The notes beneath the pieces were generated by a model. The model worked only from the letters and a program-made list of their open reading frames with translations. It was not told the origin of the DNA and searched no databases. This document shows, in pieces, positions 1 to 7,491 of a stretch of DNA of 64,000 bases. The number at the start of each line of letters is the position of its first letter. The stretch's first letter is position 1. Source of the stretch: an uncultured Aquimarina sp. (lineage in GTDB: Bacteria > Bacteroidota > Bacteroidia > Flavobacteriales > Flavobacteriaceae); the NCBI GenBank assembly GCA_947503835.1, contig CANNFM010000003.1:310001-374000 (forward strand), given 5' to 3'. The position numbers were made by a program, and so were the translations under genes.

Positions 1-45
1 AATAATTACTATATATTTACATACGTAATTAGTATTTGTAATTCA

Positions 46-645
46 ATGTCATTTTTTGAAGGTTTTGCTATAGGTCTAGGAATGATCATTTTTGTAGGCC
101 CCGTTTTCTTTTTATTACTTAATAGTAGTTTTCAGTCGGGTTCCAAAGCTGGTATCGCTGTTGCTTTGGGGATAATTGTAAGCGATATTATTTGTGTCGC
201 ACTATGTTATTATGGTCTTTCATCTTTTGTTAACATTGAAGGTAACCAATTTTGGATTGGTATTGTTGGCAGCATTATAGTGTTTATTTTGGGTGTTAAT
301 TACCTCATTAAAAAAGCAAAAATCACTACAGAGGTTTCTATTAATACAAGAGGGCTTCAGACGTTTTTTATAAAAGGTTTTAGTGTTAATTTTTTTAATC
401 CTTTTGTTTTCGTAGTTTGGATTGGAATTTTTAACTATGGAAAATTTAACTATCCAGAAACTCAATCTTTGAGTATTTTTCTTATAGCCGTTTTATTGGG
501 GATACTTACAACTGATTTATTGAAGGTGTTTTTATCAGGTAGAGTAAAGAAATTTATATCAGTACAACGTCTTACTACTTTTTTTAGAATCACGGGGGTA
601 CTCCTAATAGGGTTCTCTATCCGTTTGTTGTATTTGGTTTGGTGA
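46..645 (+). CDS. LysE family translocator
   Basis: This 199-residue inner-membrane protein looks like a LysE/RhtB-type exporter of amino acids or related small metabolites. It is almost wholly hydrophobic, with about six membrane segments. The N-terminal stretch FFEGFAIGLGMIIFVGPVFF, with its glycine and proline, is the usual first helix of the family, and the length is typical (about 200 residues). The ATG at 46 is the first start in the window and puts the first helix at residue 3, so the protein looks complete. The next gene begins 57 bases downstream on the same strand but has its own promoter-like box. The substrate cannot be told from sequence. Family call fairly sure. Confidence 0.8.
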   Translation: MSFFEGFAIGLGMIIFVGPVFFLLLNSSFQSGSKAGIAVALGIIVSDIICVALCYYGLSSFVNIEGNQFWIGIVGSIIVFILGVNYLIKKAKITTEVSINTRGLQTFFIKGFSVNFFNPFVFVVWIGIFNYGKFNYPETQSLSIFLIAVLLGILTTDLLKVFLSGRVKKFISVQRLTTFFRITGVLLIGFSIRLLYLVW

Positions 646-667
646 AAACAGATAAATTGTTTTTCCC

Positions 668-675
668 TATATTTG
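668..675 (+). promoter_or_regulatory. Candidate Bacteroidota -7 box before the DUF1761 gene
   Basis: TATATTTG matches the Bacteroidota -7 consensus TAnnTTTG and lies 26 bases before the ATG at 702, leaving a leader of about 20 bases. The nearest TTG that could be a -33 element (639-641) is 26 bases away, slightly more than the usual spacing, so this is a moderate call. Confidence 0.4.
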
Positions 676-701
676 AGAAACAACTTTAAATACTAATCAA
701 C

Positions 702-1202
702 ATGGAAGTTAATTTTTTGATTGCAGCACTTGCGGCCTTAATACCAATGGTGTTAGGTTTTATATGGTATAACCCTAAGGTTTTTGGAACCGCTTGGATG
801 AATGCATGCGGGTTTACTCCAGAAGACTTAAAAGGAGGGAATATGGCTTTGATTTTTATCTTAAGCTATGTGTTTAGTTTCTTCCTCGCGATGATGTTAA
901 ATACCTTGGTAATTCATCAGTTTGGGTTTTTCTCCACGTTAATGAATGATCCCGATTTGATGAAAGAAGGAACCGAAACATATCAATATGCACAGGACTT
1001 TATGGCCAAATATGGAGAGAATTTTAGAACATTCAAACACGGAGCCTTACATGGAGTGATAGCCGGGATATTCTTTGTATTACCTGTATTAGGAACTAAT
1101 GCACTTTTTGAGAGAAAAGGATTTAAATATATTCTTGTTAATGTAGGATACTGGACCGTATGTTTAGCATTAATGGGAGGTGTAATTTGCCAATTCGCAT
1201 AA
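702..1202 (+). CDS. DUF1761 family membrane protein
   Basis: This 166-residue integral membrane protein belongs to the DUF1761 family, which has no settled function. It has four predicted membrane segments, at about residues 3-23, 50-70, 110-132 and 142-162. The first segment is followed by the family's signature G-[FY]-xWYNPKVFGxxW around residues 19-32. A soluble stretch near 75-108 separates helices 2 and 3. The gene stands alone, with a promoter-like box just upstream and a strong terminator just downstream at 1221. Family assignment is good; function unknown. Confidence 0.75.
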   Translation: MEVNFLIAALAALIPMVLGFIWYNPKVFGTAWMNACGFTPEDLKGGNMALIFILSYVFSFFLAMMLNTLVIHQFGFFSTLMNDPDLMKEGTETYQYAQDFMAKYGENFRTFKHGALHGVIAGIFFVLPVLGTNALFERKGFKYILVNVGYWTVCLALMGGVICQFA

Positions 1203-1220
1203 AAATATAAGAGTACAATA

Positions 1221-1254
1221 AAAAAAGGATCTGAATTTTCGGATCCTTTTTTTT
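1221..1254. terminator. Bidirectional intrinsic terminator
   Basis: A perfect 11-base-pair inverted repeat (AAAAAAGGATC at 1221-1231 and GATCCTTTTTT at 1242-1252) closes on a 10-base loop, with an A-run on one side and a T-run on the other. It lies between the end of the plus-strand DUF1761 gene and the end of the convergent minus-strand gene at 1253, so it can stop transcripts from both directions. Confidence 0.85.
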
Positions 1255-2266
1255 ATGATTTATTTCCTAAAACTCGGGTGAACAATTTTTTAAGTAATGG
1301 CGATGCTTCTTCTACATCTCGCTCTCTTTCTTTAGCTTTTAAGTTTCCGTTATCATCATAATATAATTCATAACTAAAGACAAAACGTTTTGCCTTATCG
1401 CCTATACCAAATGTTCCGAATCTTAGGTCGTTAAAATATAAACTTTCATTATTTTTTTCAATAGTATACCATCCTTCAGAAAGCTTAATCAATCTTGGGA
1501 TCAGGGGGTCATTTCTCATTTCGCCTAATAAATGATGATTTTTTGGGAACTCTGAAAAATCAATTCTGTCATCCTCATCTAATAAAGAGTAATAGCCGAT
1601 TAAGAATGAGTCGTTGGTTTCTATATTGGCTGTCCATAAGATGCTATTTAGTGGAGTAGGACGAGTTTGTATCTCATTGTATTGGATGTGTTGATTTTCT
1701 AGGTTATTAGAAAAATTGGCTGTTGCAGTTTGCTGCAATACTAATGTAATAACCATATAACTACTACTAATATATAATCCAAGGTTATTGTACTTTTTCC
1801 TCTTCGGATGAGTTCTCTTGTAGCACATAGCTATGATTACGAAAATCAAAAACGGTATGGTGTATAAGGGATCAACAACAAAAATATTGTTAATAGCCAC
1901 TTTATAATTAAATGGCCAGAACAATTGAGTCCCCCAGGTAGTGAATGCATCGAGAATTGGGTGGGTAAATAAACCTAGAAACATCAATTTAGTCCAATCT
2001 TTCCAATCGGCTTCATTGTTTTTATAGAGTTTTGATAGTAACCATCCAAATAGAGGTGCCGCCAGAATACTGAATAGTATAGAGTGTGAAAATCCTCTAT
2101 GTAGCTCATTAGCTGTTACATTGTCTACAAAAAGTTTGGATAATACGTCTAAGTCAGGAATGGTTCCTGCTACTGCACCCCAAAGCATCGCTTTGTTACC
2201 AACTTTTTTGCCCAAAGAGGCCTCGCCAACGGCTGCGCCCAGTACGATTTGAGTTAATGAATCCAT
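1253..2266 (-). CDS. Membrane-bound metal-dependent hydrolase, YdjM/PF04307 family
   Basis: The 337-residue protein opens with the family hallmark MDSLTQIVLGAAVGEA. The spaced His/Asp residues IPDLDVL, HRGFSHS and FTHPILDAFTTWGTQLFWP follow within the first 140 residues. These are the presumed metal ligands in this family of inner-membrane proteins. About four membrane segments lie in residues 1-190; a C-terminal soluble domain (about 190-337) carries no motif I recognise. The gene starts three bases after the end of the upstream minus-strand gene, so the two are probably cotranscribed. Members are annotated as putative hydrolases; the natural substrate is unknown. Confidence 0.75.
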   Translation of the reverse strand: MDSLTQIVLGAAVGEASLGKKVGNKAMLWGAVAGTIPDLDVLSKLFVDNVTANELHRGFSHSILFSILAAPLFGWLLSKLYKNNEADWKDWTKLMFLGLFTHPILDAFTTWGTQLFWPFNYKVAINNIFVVDPLYTIPFLIFVIIAMCYKRTHPKRKKYNNLGLYISSSYMVITLVLQQTATANFSNNLENQHIQYNEIQTRPTPLNSILWTANIETNDSFLIGYYSLLDEDDRIDFSEFPKNHHLLGEMRNDPLIPRLIKLSEGWYTIEKNNESLYFNDLRFGTFGIGDKAKRFVFSYELYYDDNGNLKAKERERDVEEASPLLKKLFTRVLGNKS

Positions 2267-2269
2267 AGA

Positions 2270-3460
2270 TTAATCTAGTTGAAGTTTGAAAGGATTTCTA
2301 ACTTCATAATCATTAGGAGAAATTAGCTCTACTAAGGGTTTTAGTAATGTGTTAGAGATAGAATTGCCATGTCGAACATATAATTTCATTTCTACAGGTT
2401 TTGCACCTACGCAACTTTTTATGATTTCCGCGGTTCTTCCTAATCTAAGTTCTTTTACTTTTTTTGAAATGGCAAGATCAACATAGTCGTAGAGCATTTT
2501 TTGGTAAATATCGTATTCTTTATTGTAATCGTAATCTATACCAATGTGGTTTGCATCTACTACATCATCCAAAATAAAGGATGTGGTGAAGCCTACTAAT
2601 TTTTCATTTAGAAAGTATCCTTTGAAAATGAATGACTCATTAAGAATCTGCTTTAAACTCTTAAAAGTGGAAGCATTTAATTTTCCGATTTTAAAATCTG
2701 CTTTTTCAATTACAGACAGATACAATTCATTAATTTTATCTTGAAACATATCAATATCTTCGGCAGTAAAGTCTTTTACAACAATCTTTTCAGAGTTTTT
2801 GAAAACTTTTTTGGCCCTGGTTCTAAATTTAGTCCGCATACTTCCCAGATAATCATCAAAGGTCTTCCAATCGGGGTGAATATTGAGCACCATATTAACG
2901 TCAATTTCAAACTCTCTAAAATCATGCTCTTTTATATAATCACTATTGTCAAAAGAGTGTGGCCAGAATTCCTTTAATAATATAAATGAGGGTTTATCTG
3001 TGTTCTCAGACTTTCGTATTTCGCGTAAAGCATTAGATAGGCTTTCAAAAGCTTCTTTTGCGTTTAATTTATCAGAATTGTATACAAAACCATGTTCGCC
3101 ACAAGAAAATAAATTACCACATACTAATACTTTTACATCCAGATTTTTGAATAAGGTGTTCTTTATAGTGTCACTAATTCTACATGGAAACTCTTGAAAT
3201 TTTAATTGAGCAGAATTAAATTTGATAAGCTGTGTTGCAGCAATAGCTACCGGAGTTTCTTTATGATAAAATAGGATATATTTAAATCGAATAGTTTCAG
3301 AAAGAGTGTCTTCCAGAGTTTTTAGATACTCTAAGGATAGGAAAATATTGTTGTTTGGATTTGCTAAATTCCATTTAGCCTTAGGTATTTCCTCGATATG
3401 ACTATAATACGTATACCTTAAAGATGTGCTCTTGCACTTATTTTTTATTTTTTCAAGCAT
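2270..3460 (-). CDS. GNAT-like (peptidogalycan/FemAB-type) acyltransferase
   Basis: This 396-residue soluble protein has no signal peptide or membrane segment. The C-terminal half (about 190-370) resembles the GNAT/BioF2-like acetyltransferase domain (PF13480 type): FKGYFLNEKLVGFTTSFIL forms the usual beta hairpin, and YDYVDLAISKKVKELRLGRT resembles the acyl-donor-binding region. The N-terminal half (about 20-180) is probably the matching first lobe, as in two-lobed FemAB-type enzymes. The acceptor is not predictable. It is the first gene of a two-gene minus-strand operon with the membrane hydrolase. The 281-base gap upstream, shared with the divergent response-regulator genes, should hold its promoter. 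Confidence 0.55.
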   Translation of the reverse strand: MLEKIKNKCKSTSLRYTYYSHIEEIPKAKWNLANPNNNIFLSLEYLKTLEDTLSETIRFKYILFYHKETPVAIAATQLIKFNSAQLKFQEFPCRISDTIKNTLFKNLDVKVLVCGNLFSCGEHGFVYNSDKLNAKEAFESLSNALREIRKSENTDKPSFILLKEFWPHSFDNSDYIKEHDFREFEIDVNMVLNIHPDWKTFDDYLGSMRTKFRTRAKKVFKNSEKIVVKDFTAEDIDMFQDKINELYLSVIEKADFKIGKLNASTFKSLKQILNESFIFKGYFLNEKLVGFTTSFILDDVVDANHIGIDYDYNKEYDIYQKMLYDYVDLAISKKVKELRLGRTAEIIKSCVGAKPVEMKLYVRHGNSISNTLLKPLVELISPNDYEVRNPFKLQLD

Positions 3461-3630
3461 ATATTCCTTGCAGACAATTAATAGAACTATAAGACGACTG
3501 ACTTTGATTAAAGTTACACTTATTTTTTAGAGTCTTTATTAAAACTTTGTCAAAACTAATATTCGCAATATAATCGTATTAATTTGATATTTGAAATTAT
3601 CTCTACACCATAAATCAAACCTGATTAGTT

Positions 3631-3647
3631 TATTTTACCGTAAAATA
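3631..3647. promoter_or_regulatory. 17-base palindrome in a divergent intergenic region
   Basis: TATTTTAC-C-GTAAAATA is a perfect 8+8 inverted repeat around one base. It lies between the divergent GNAT-like gene (starts 3460, minus) and the first response regulator (starts 3742, plus), 34 bases before a TAnnTTTG box (3681-3688). It has no T-run, so a regulator operator is more likely than a terminator. This is inference from symmetry and position only. Confidence 0.35.
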
Positions 3648-3680
3648 TGTGTTGTTAAACGAAAACTATTTTATTAAATA

Positions 3681-3688
3681 TAGTTTTG
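3681..3688 (+). promoter_or_regulatory. Candidate -7 box for the response-regulator genes
   Basis: TAGTTTTG fits TAnnTTTG. A possible -33 TTG lies at 3652-3654, with a rather long 26-base spacer. Transcription would begin near 3694, which rules out the upstream in-frame starts at 3649 and 3691 and favours the ATG at 3742 for the downstream gene. Confidence 0.4.
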
Positions 3689-3741
3689 TTATGAAATGTC
3701 AAATAAGTTTATTTTCTTTAAAGGGTAATTGGAATCGTCAT

Positions 3742-4152
3742 ATGTATACATTGGTAAATTGCGTCTTATTAATAGATGATGATAAGGCCACAAATTTCTT
3801 TAACGAAAGAGTTGTTACCAAACATGAAGGCTTTCAGCAGGTAAATACTGTGCAAAGCGGAATGGCAGCTCTCGAGTATCTTAATGCTGTAAAAGATAAT
3901 GCAGCTACTAAACCCGACCTTATTTTTTTAGATATTAATATGCCAGCTATGAATGGATGGGAATTTTTGACAGAGTTTTCTAAACTTGATCAAAATCTCA
4001 CACAAGGTATTAAGGTAATTTTATTATCAACATCATCTAATCCTGATGATGTACGGGAATCAGCAAAAAATCATTCGGTAGATGATTTTATAAATAAACC
4101 ATTGTCTTTGGGGTTATTAGATAATGTACTAAAAAATCATTTTGATAGTTAA
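3742..4152 (+). CDS. Single-domain response regulator (CheY/Rcp1-like)
   Basis: The protein is a stand-alone receiver domain of 136 residues with no output domain. It would relay phosphate from a sensor kinase to another partner. The expected parts are all present: the acidic pair in LLIDDD near residue 8, the phosphoacceptor Asp in LIFLDINMPAMNGWEF, the switch Ser/Thr in ILLSTSS and the Lys in FINKPLS. I take the ATG at 3742 because it aligns with the paralogous neighbour's start and lies downstream of the promoter box; in-frame starts at 3649 and 3691 would add an unmatched N-terminus. The likely kinase partner is the phytochrome-type histidine kinase at 7488. The Rcp1-like subgroup often pairs with such kinases. 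Confidence 0.85.
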   Translation: MYTLVNCVLLIDDDKATNFFNERVVTKHEGFQQVNTVQSGMAALEYLNAVKDNAATKPDLIFLDINMPAMNGWEFLTEFSKLDQNLTQGIKVILLSTSSNPDDVRESAKNHSVDDFINKPLSLGLLDNVLKNHFDS

Positions 4153-4207
4153 TGTATTAGGTTGAAATGATTATCTAAATTTTTATATGGATAAATATTC
4201 TTAGTAA

Positions 4208-4627
4208 ATGAAGAAATTAAAACATTTCTTATTGATTGATGATAGCAGGGCTACTAACTTTTTTAATAAAACCATTATTAAAAAAGCAGAATGTGTAGAT
4301 GAGGTTGTGGTTGTTGAGAATGGACAAGAAGCACTAGATTACATTCTATCTGGAGTACTACCCGAGATCATTTTCTTAGATCTTAATATGCCGGTTATGA
4401 ATGGATGGGAGTTTATTTCTGAATACCAAAAACTGGATGATAAGTATAAAGGATCTATTATAGTACTAATGCTTGGTGCTGAATTAAATGACGAAGAAAA
4501 AGAACGTGCAAAAGGTATTTCTGAAATAAAGGAATTTGAAAAAAAGATGCTTACCAAAGAAATCGTTTATAAGATTACTACTAAGTATTTTGATGGTAAA
4601 TATGCGGCGGTTTCTCCCCAAGTATGA
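4208..4627 (+). CDS. Degenerate single-domain response regulator
   Basis: This 139-residue receiver protein is a paralog of the gene 55 bases upstream; compare FLLIDDSRATNFFNK with VLLIDDDKATNFFNE. The acidic pair and the phosphoacceptor Asp (IIFLDLNMPVMNGWEF) are kept. The switch Ser/Thr is lost (VLMLGAEL where LLSTSS is expected), and the Lys-Pro of the fourth motif is replaced by EFEKKML. Such changes usually weaken the phosphorylation-driven switch, so it may act as a phosphate sink or as a phosphorylation-independent binding partner. That role is inference. Same strand and probable operon with its paralog; the receptor/kinase pair follows. Confidence 0.75.
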   Translation: MKKLKHFLLIDDSRATNFFNKTIIKKAECVDEVVVVENGQEALDYILSGVLPEIIFLDLNMPVMNGWEFISEYQKLDDKYKGSIIVLMLGAELNDEEKERAKGISEIKEFEKKMLTKEIVYKITTKYFDGKYAAVSPQV

Positions 4628-4737
4628 CACAAGGTGTTGTGGCTTGATATCTTATGGTATTCTAGGAAAAATTTGTACTTTGCGAAATATGTAATTGCTT
4701 TGATTTTACCCCTAGAAATAATCAGATTAAAGCTTAA

Positions 4738-4995
4738 ATAAGTAAACACATTAGCGCTAAATCAAAAAATATACTCCAACTAGTATTAGTACAGTATAGA
4801 ATATATCTTACTGTACTATTCTTTTTTCTCTTTAGTTGTATAGCTTTTTCTCAATCCAGGGCTGTAATCCAAGGAAATGTTTCAGATCAATTTGGTAATT
4901 TACCAGGTGCAAGAGTTGTAATAGAAGGTACAGATAAAACCACGACTACAGATGTTAATGGTAATTATACGTTTGGTGTTGATGAAGGAGAGTAT
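4738..4995 (+). other. In-frame N-terminal extension of the TonB receptor without a usual start codon
   Basis: Reading in the frame of the receptor from the stop at 4735, this stretch encodes a basic leader, a clear signal peptide (YLTVLFFFLFSCIAFSQ, about 4801-4854) and the first part of a carboxypeptidase-regulatory-like beta-sandwich (AVIQGNVSDQFGNLPGARVV, from 4861). No ATG, GTG or TTG occurs in frame before the GTG at 4996. ATA (4738, 4798) and ATT (4750) codons are present. Either initiation uses a rare codon, or the start was lost by mutation or a sequence error. Without this piece the receptor would lack export to the outer membrane. Confidence 0.7.
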
Positions 4996-7491
4996 GTGCT
5001 TACTTCTGGATTTGTAATGTATACTTCGATTTCTAAAACAGTAACCATAAAAGTTGGAGATACACTTAAGGTTGATTTTCTATTAGAAACAGGGTTTTCT
5101 ATGGATCAACCCGTTTCTTTAGGGTCAAGAGCTAAACCAAAATCACTACTTAAAAATACAGCCGCAGTAGATATTATATCACCGCAACAATTAACCAATG
5201 CTTCACAAGTAGAGTTAAGTCATATACTTCATTATTTAATTCCATCATTTCATTCTACAAACCAAACCATTGCAGATGGTACAGATCATATAGATCCGGC
5301 AACACTTAGGGGGTTGGGACCTGATCAAGTTTTGGTGTTAGTTAATGGTAAACGAAGACATAGTAGCTCGTTGTTAAATGTTAATGGAACCGTTGGTAGA
5401 GGATCTGTGGGTACCGATTTTAATGCAATACCTATTGCTGCCATAGATCGAGTCGAAGTGTTACGCGATGGAGCAACATCGCAATATGGTTCTGATGCCA
5501 TTGCAGGGGTTATCAATATTATTCTCAAAAAACAAATAGAGATTATCCAGGTTGATAACAGGGTTGGTGTAAATACAGAAGGAGATGGGCTCAACGTATA
5601 TTCTTCTGCCAACTTTGGTCTTAAAATAGGAAAAACTGGCTATGTTAATGTTACAGCAGAATATAGAGAAAGAGAAGCAGTAAATAGAGCAGGAGATTAT
5701 ACAGGGACAGTATACTCTAATGATGAAGCAGAGGATCAAGTAGTAATAGAACAGAACAATTTTTTTGCACAAACAGGATATTCTAACAAACAAGTTATGG
5801 AAATCGGAAGCGCAGAAACTCAAAACCTAACCTTATCTATTAATGGTGAAATACCAATGTCTGAATCAGCCATATTTTATATGCATGGAGGAAGAAATTA
5901 TAGAGAAGGCAAATCAAAGGGGTTTTATCGTTTTCCTAAAGATGAAGATAGAGTTGTTCTTGATTTGTTTCCTAATGGTTTTTCTCCAGAAATTCTAACC
6001 GATATACAAGACGATGCCATTACCGGAGGAGTAAAAGGTATAAAAAATGGATGGGATGTTGATTTTAGTCATTCTATAGGGGTGAATAGATTAGATTATA
6101 CGGTCAATAATTCTATCAATGCCTCATTAGGAGTAGCTTCACCCAGAACATTTTATGCAGGGGGATTTATGTATAAGCAAAACACCACGAATCTTGATAT
6201 TTCCAGAACATTTGATTGGCTTAATGGTGTAAATGTAGCTTTTGGAGCTGAGTTACGAGTAGAAAACTATCAGATTATAGCAGGAGAAGAAGCATCCTAT
6301 ATTAATGGTGGGAGTACCTTTATTAATGATTTAGGGGAAGAGCTACCTCGAATTGTAGGGGCTCAGGTTTTCCCGGGGTTTAGACCCGAAAATGAATTAA
6401 ATCGTTTTAGAACAAATAGCTCAGGATACCTGGATGTAGAGGCAAATGTATCCGAAAAACTATTAATTAGAGGAGCCGCAAGATACGAAGCCTACAATGA
6501 TTTTGGAAGCCAGGCCATCTGGAAAGTATCTGGAAGATATAGAATCAAAGATGAAATTAGTGTTAGAGCCGGTTTTTCTACAGGTTTTAGAGCACCATCA
6601 CTTCATCAAGTATTTTTTCAGAATATTAGCACTCAATTTGTTAACGGAGAAAGTGTACAAGTTGGTACTTTTAATAATGAAAGTGCTGTAGTTACCGAAG
6701 CTTTTCAGATAGGAAAACTAAAACCAGAATTATCAAGTCACTTAAGTGCCGGAGTTAGTGGCAAACTAAATGAGAATTTTACGTTTAGCGTTGATTATTA
6801 TTTGATTAATATTGAAGATAGAATCGTATTATCCGGAAGGTTTTCTGAAGGATATGAAACCATATTAGAACCTTTTAATGCAGGAGCAGCGCAATTTTTT
6901 ACCAACGCAATAGATTCAAAAACTTCTGGAGCAGATGCAGTTTTATTTTTTAAAAATGCTATAGGTAATGGAGAGCTTAATGCATCTCTAGGAGCAAATA
7001 TCACAAGTACTACCATAGAAGGCGAAATTAAAGTTTCTCCGGCACTTGTAGGACAAGAAGAAGTTTTATTTAATAGAGAAGAGGTTGCCCGAGTAGAATA
7101 TTCACAACCAAATTATAAGATAAACTCCCTACTTTCTTACGACTTTGATAAGTATAGGTTTCAACTGGTAAATACCTTGTTTGGAGATGTGAAATTTATT
7201 CATCCTGAGGATGGAAATCCTGCTAATTGGGTTTTAAATGATTTTACCGGTACTATAGAAACCCGAGATCAGACTTTTACTCCAAAATTAGTTACCGATA
7301 TGGCTGTTTCATATCAAGTTAATGATTATATACGATGTACTCTGGGAGGAAATAATGTTTTTAATGTGTATCCAGATAAACATAACCATTCTGCCAATAC
7401 CGAAAATGGTAATTTTATCTATAGCAGACGAGTACAACAGTTTGGAGTTAATGGAGCAAATTATTATATAAGGCTATTACTAAGGTTATGA
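4996..7491 (+). CDS. TonB-dependent outer-membrane receptor
   Basis: At least 831 residues, probably about 917 counting the upstream extension at 4738. The remaining carboxypeptidase-like domain (to about residue 35) is followed by a TonB plug: LRGLGPDQVLVLVNGKRRH and VEVLRDGATSQYGSDAIAG, the typical plug signatures, at about 95-165. A beta-barrel follows and ends in a C-terminal aromatic strand (YYIRLLLRL). Plug and barrel are of the vitamin B12/siderophore type, not SusC. No SusD partner is near, which argues against a glycan-import role. The histidine kinase gene overlaps its stop by four bases, so receptor and kinase are translationally coupled. The substrate is unknown. The GTG at 4996 is the first usual start but lies inside a domain and is unlikely to be the true one. 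Confidence 0.8.
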   Translation: MLTSGFVMYTSISKTVTIKVGDTLKVDFLLETGFSMDQPVSLGSRAKPKSLLKNTAAVDIISPQQLTNASQVELSHILHYLIPSFHSTNQTIADGTDHIDPATLRGLGPDQVLVLVNGKRRHSSSLLNVNGTVGRGSVGTDFNAIPIAAIDRVEVLRDGATSQYGSDAIAGVINIILKKQIEIIQVDNRVGVNTEGDGLNVYSSANFGLKIGKTGYVNVTAEYREREAVNRAGDYTGTVYSNDEAEDQVVIEQNNFFAQTGYSNKQVMEIGSAETQNLTLSINGEIPMSESAIFYMHGGRNYREGKSKGFYRFPKDEDRVVLDLFPNGFSPEILTDIQDDAITGGVKGIKNGWDVDFSHSIGVNRLDYTVNNSINASLGVASPRTFYAGGFMYKQNTTNLDISRTFDWLNGVNVAFGAELRVENYQIIAGEEASYINGGSTFINDLGEELPRIVGAQVFPGFRPENELNRFRTNSSGYLDVEANVSEKLLIRGAARYEAYNDFGSQAIWKVSGRYRIKDEISVRAGFSTGFRAPSLHQVFFQNISTQFVNGESVQVGTFNNESAVVTEAFQIGKLKPELSSHLSAGVSGKLNENFTFSVDYYLINIEDRIVLSGRFSEGYETILEPFNAGAAQFFTNAIDSKTSGADAVLFFKNAIGNGELNASLGANITSTTIEGEIKVSPALVGQEEVLFNREEVARVEYSQPNYKINSLLSYDFDKYRFQLVNTLFGDVKFIHPEDGNPANWVLNDFTGTIETRDQTFTPKLVTDMAVSYQVNDYIRCTLGGNNVFNVYPDKHNHSANTENGNFIYSRRVQQFGVNGANYYIRLLLRL

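Noticed and set aside
5325..5823. Two minus-strand frames within the TonB receptor plug
   Set aside because: Antisense to the conserved plug motifs; Ser/Cys/Tyr-rich shadows.
4738..7491. TonB receptor as a second SusC of a glycan system
   Set aside because: No SusD gene is beside it, the plug is of siderophore/B12 type, and its partner is a sensor kinase.
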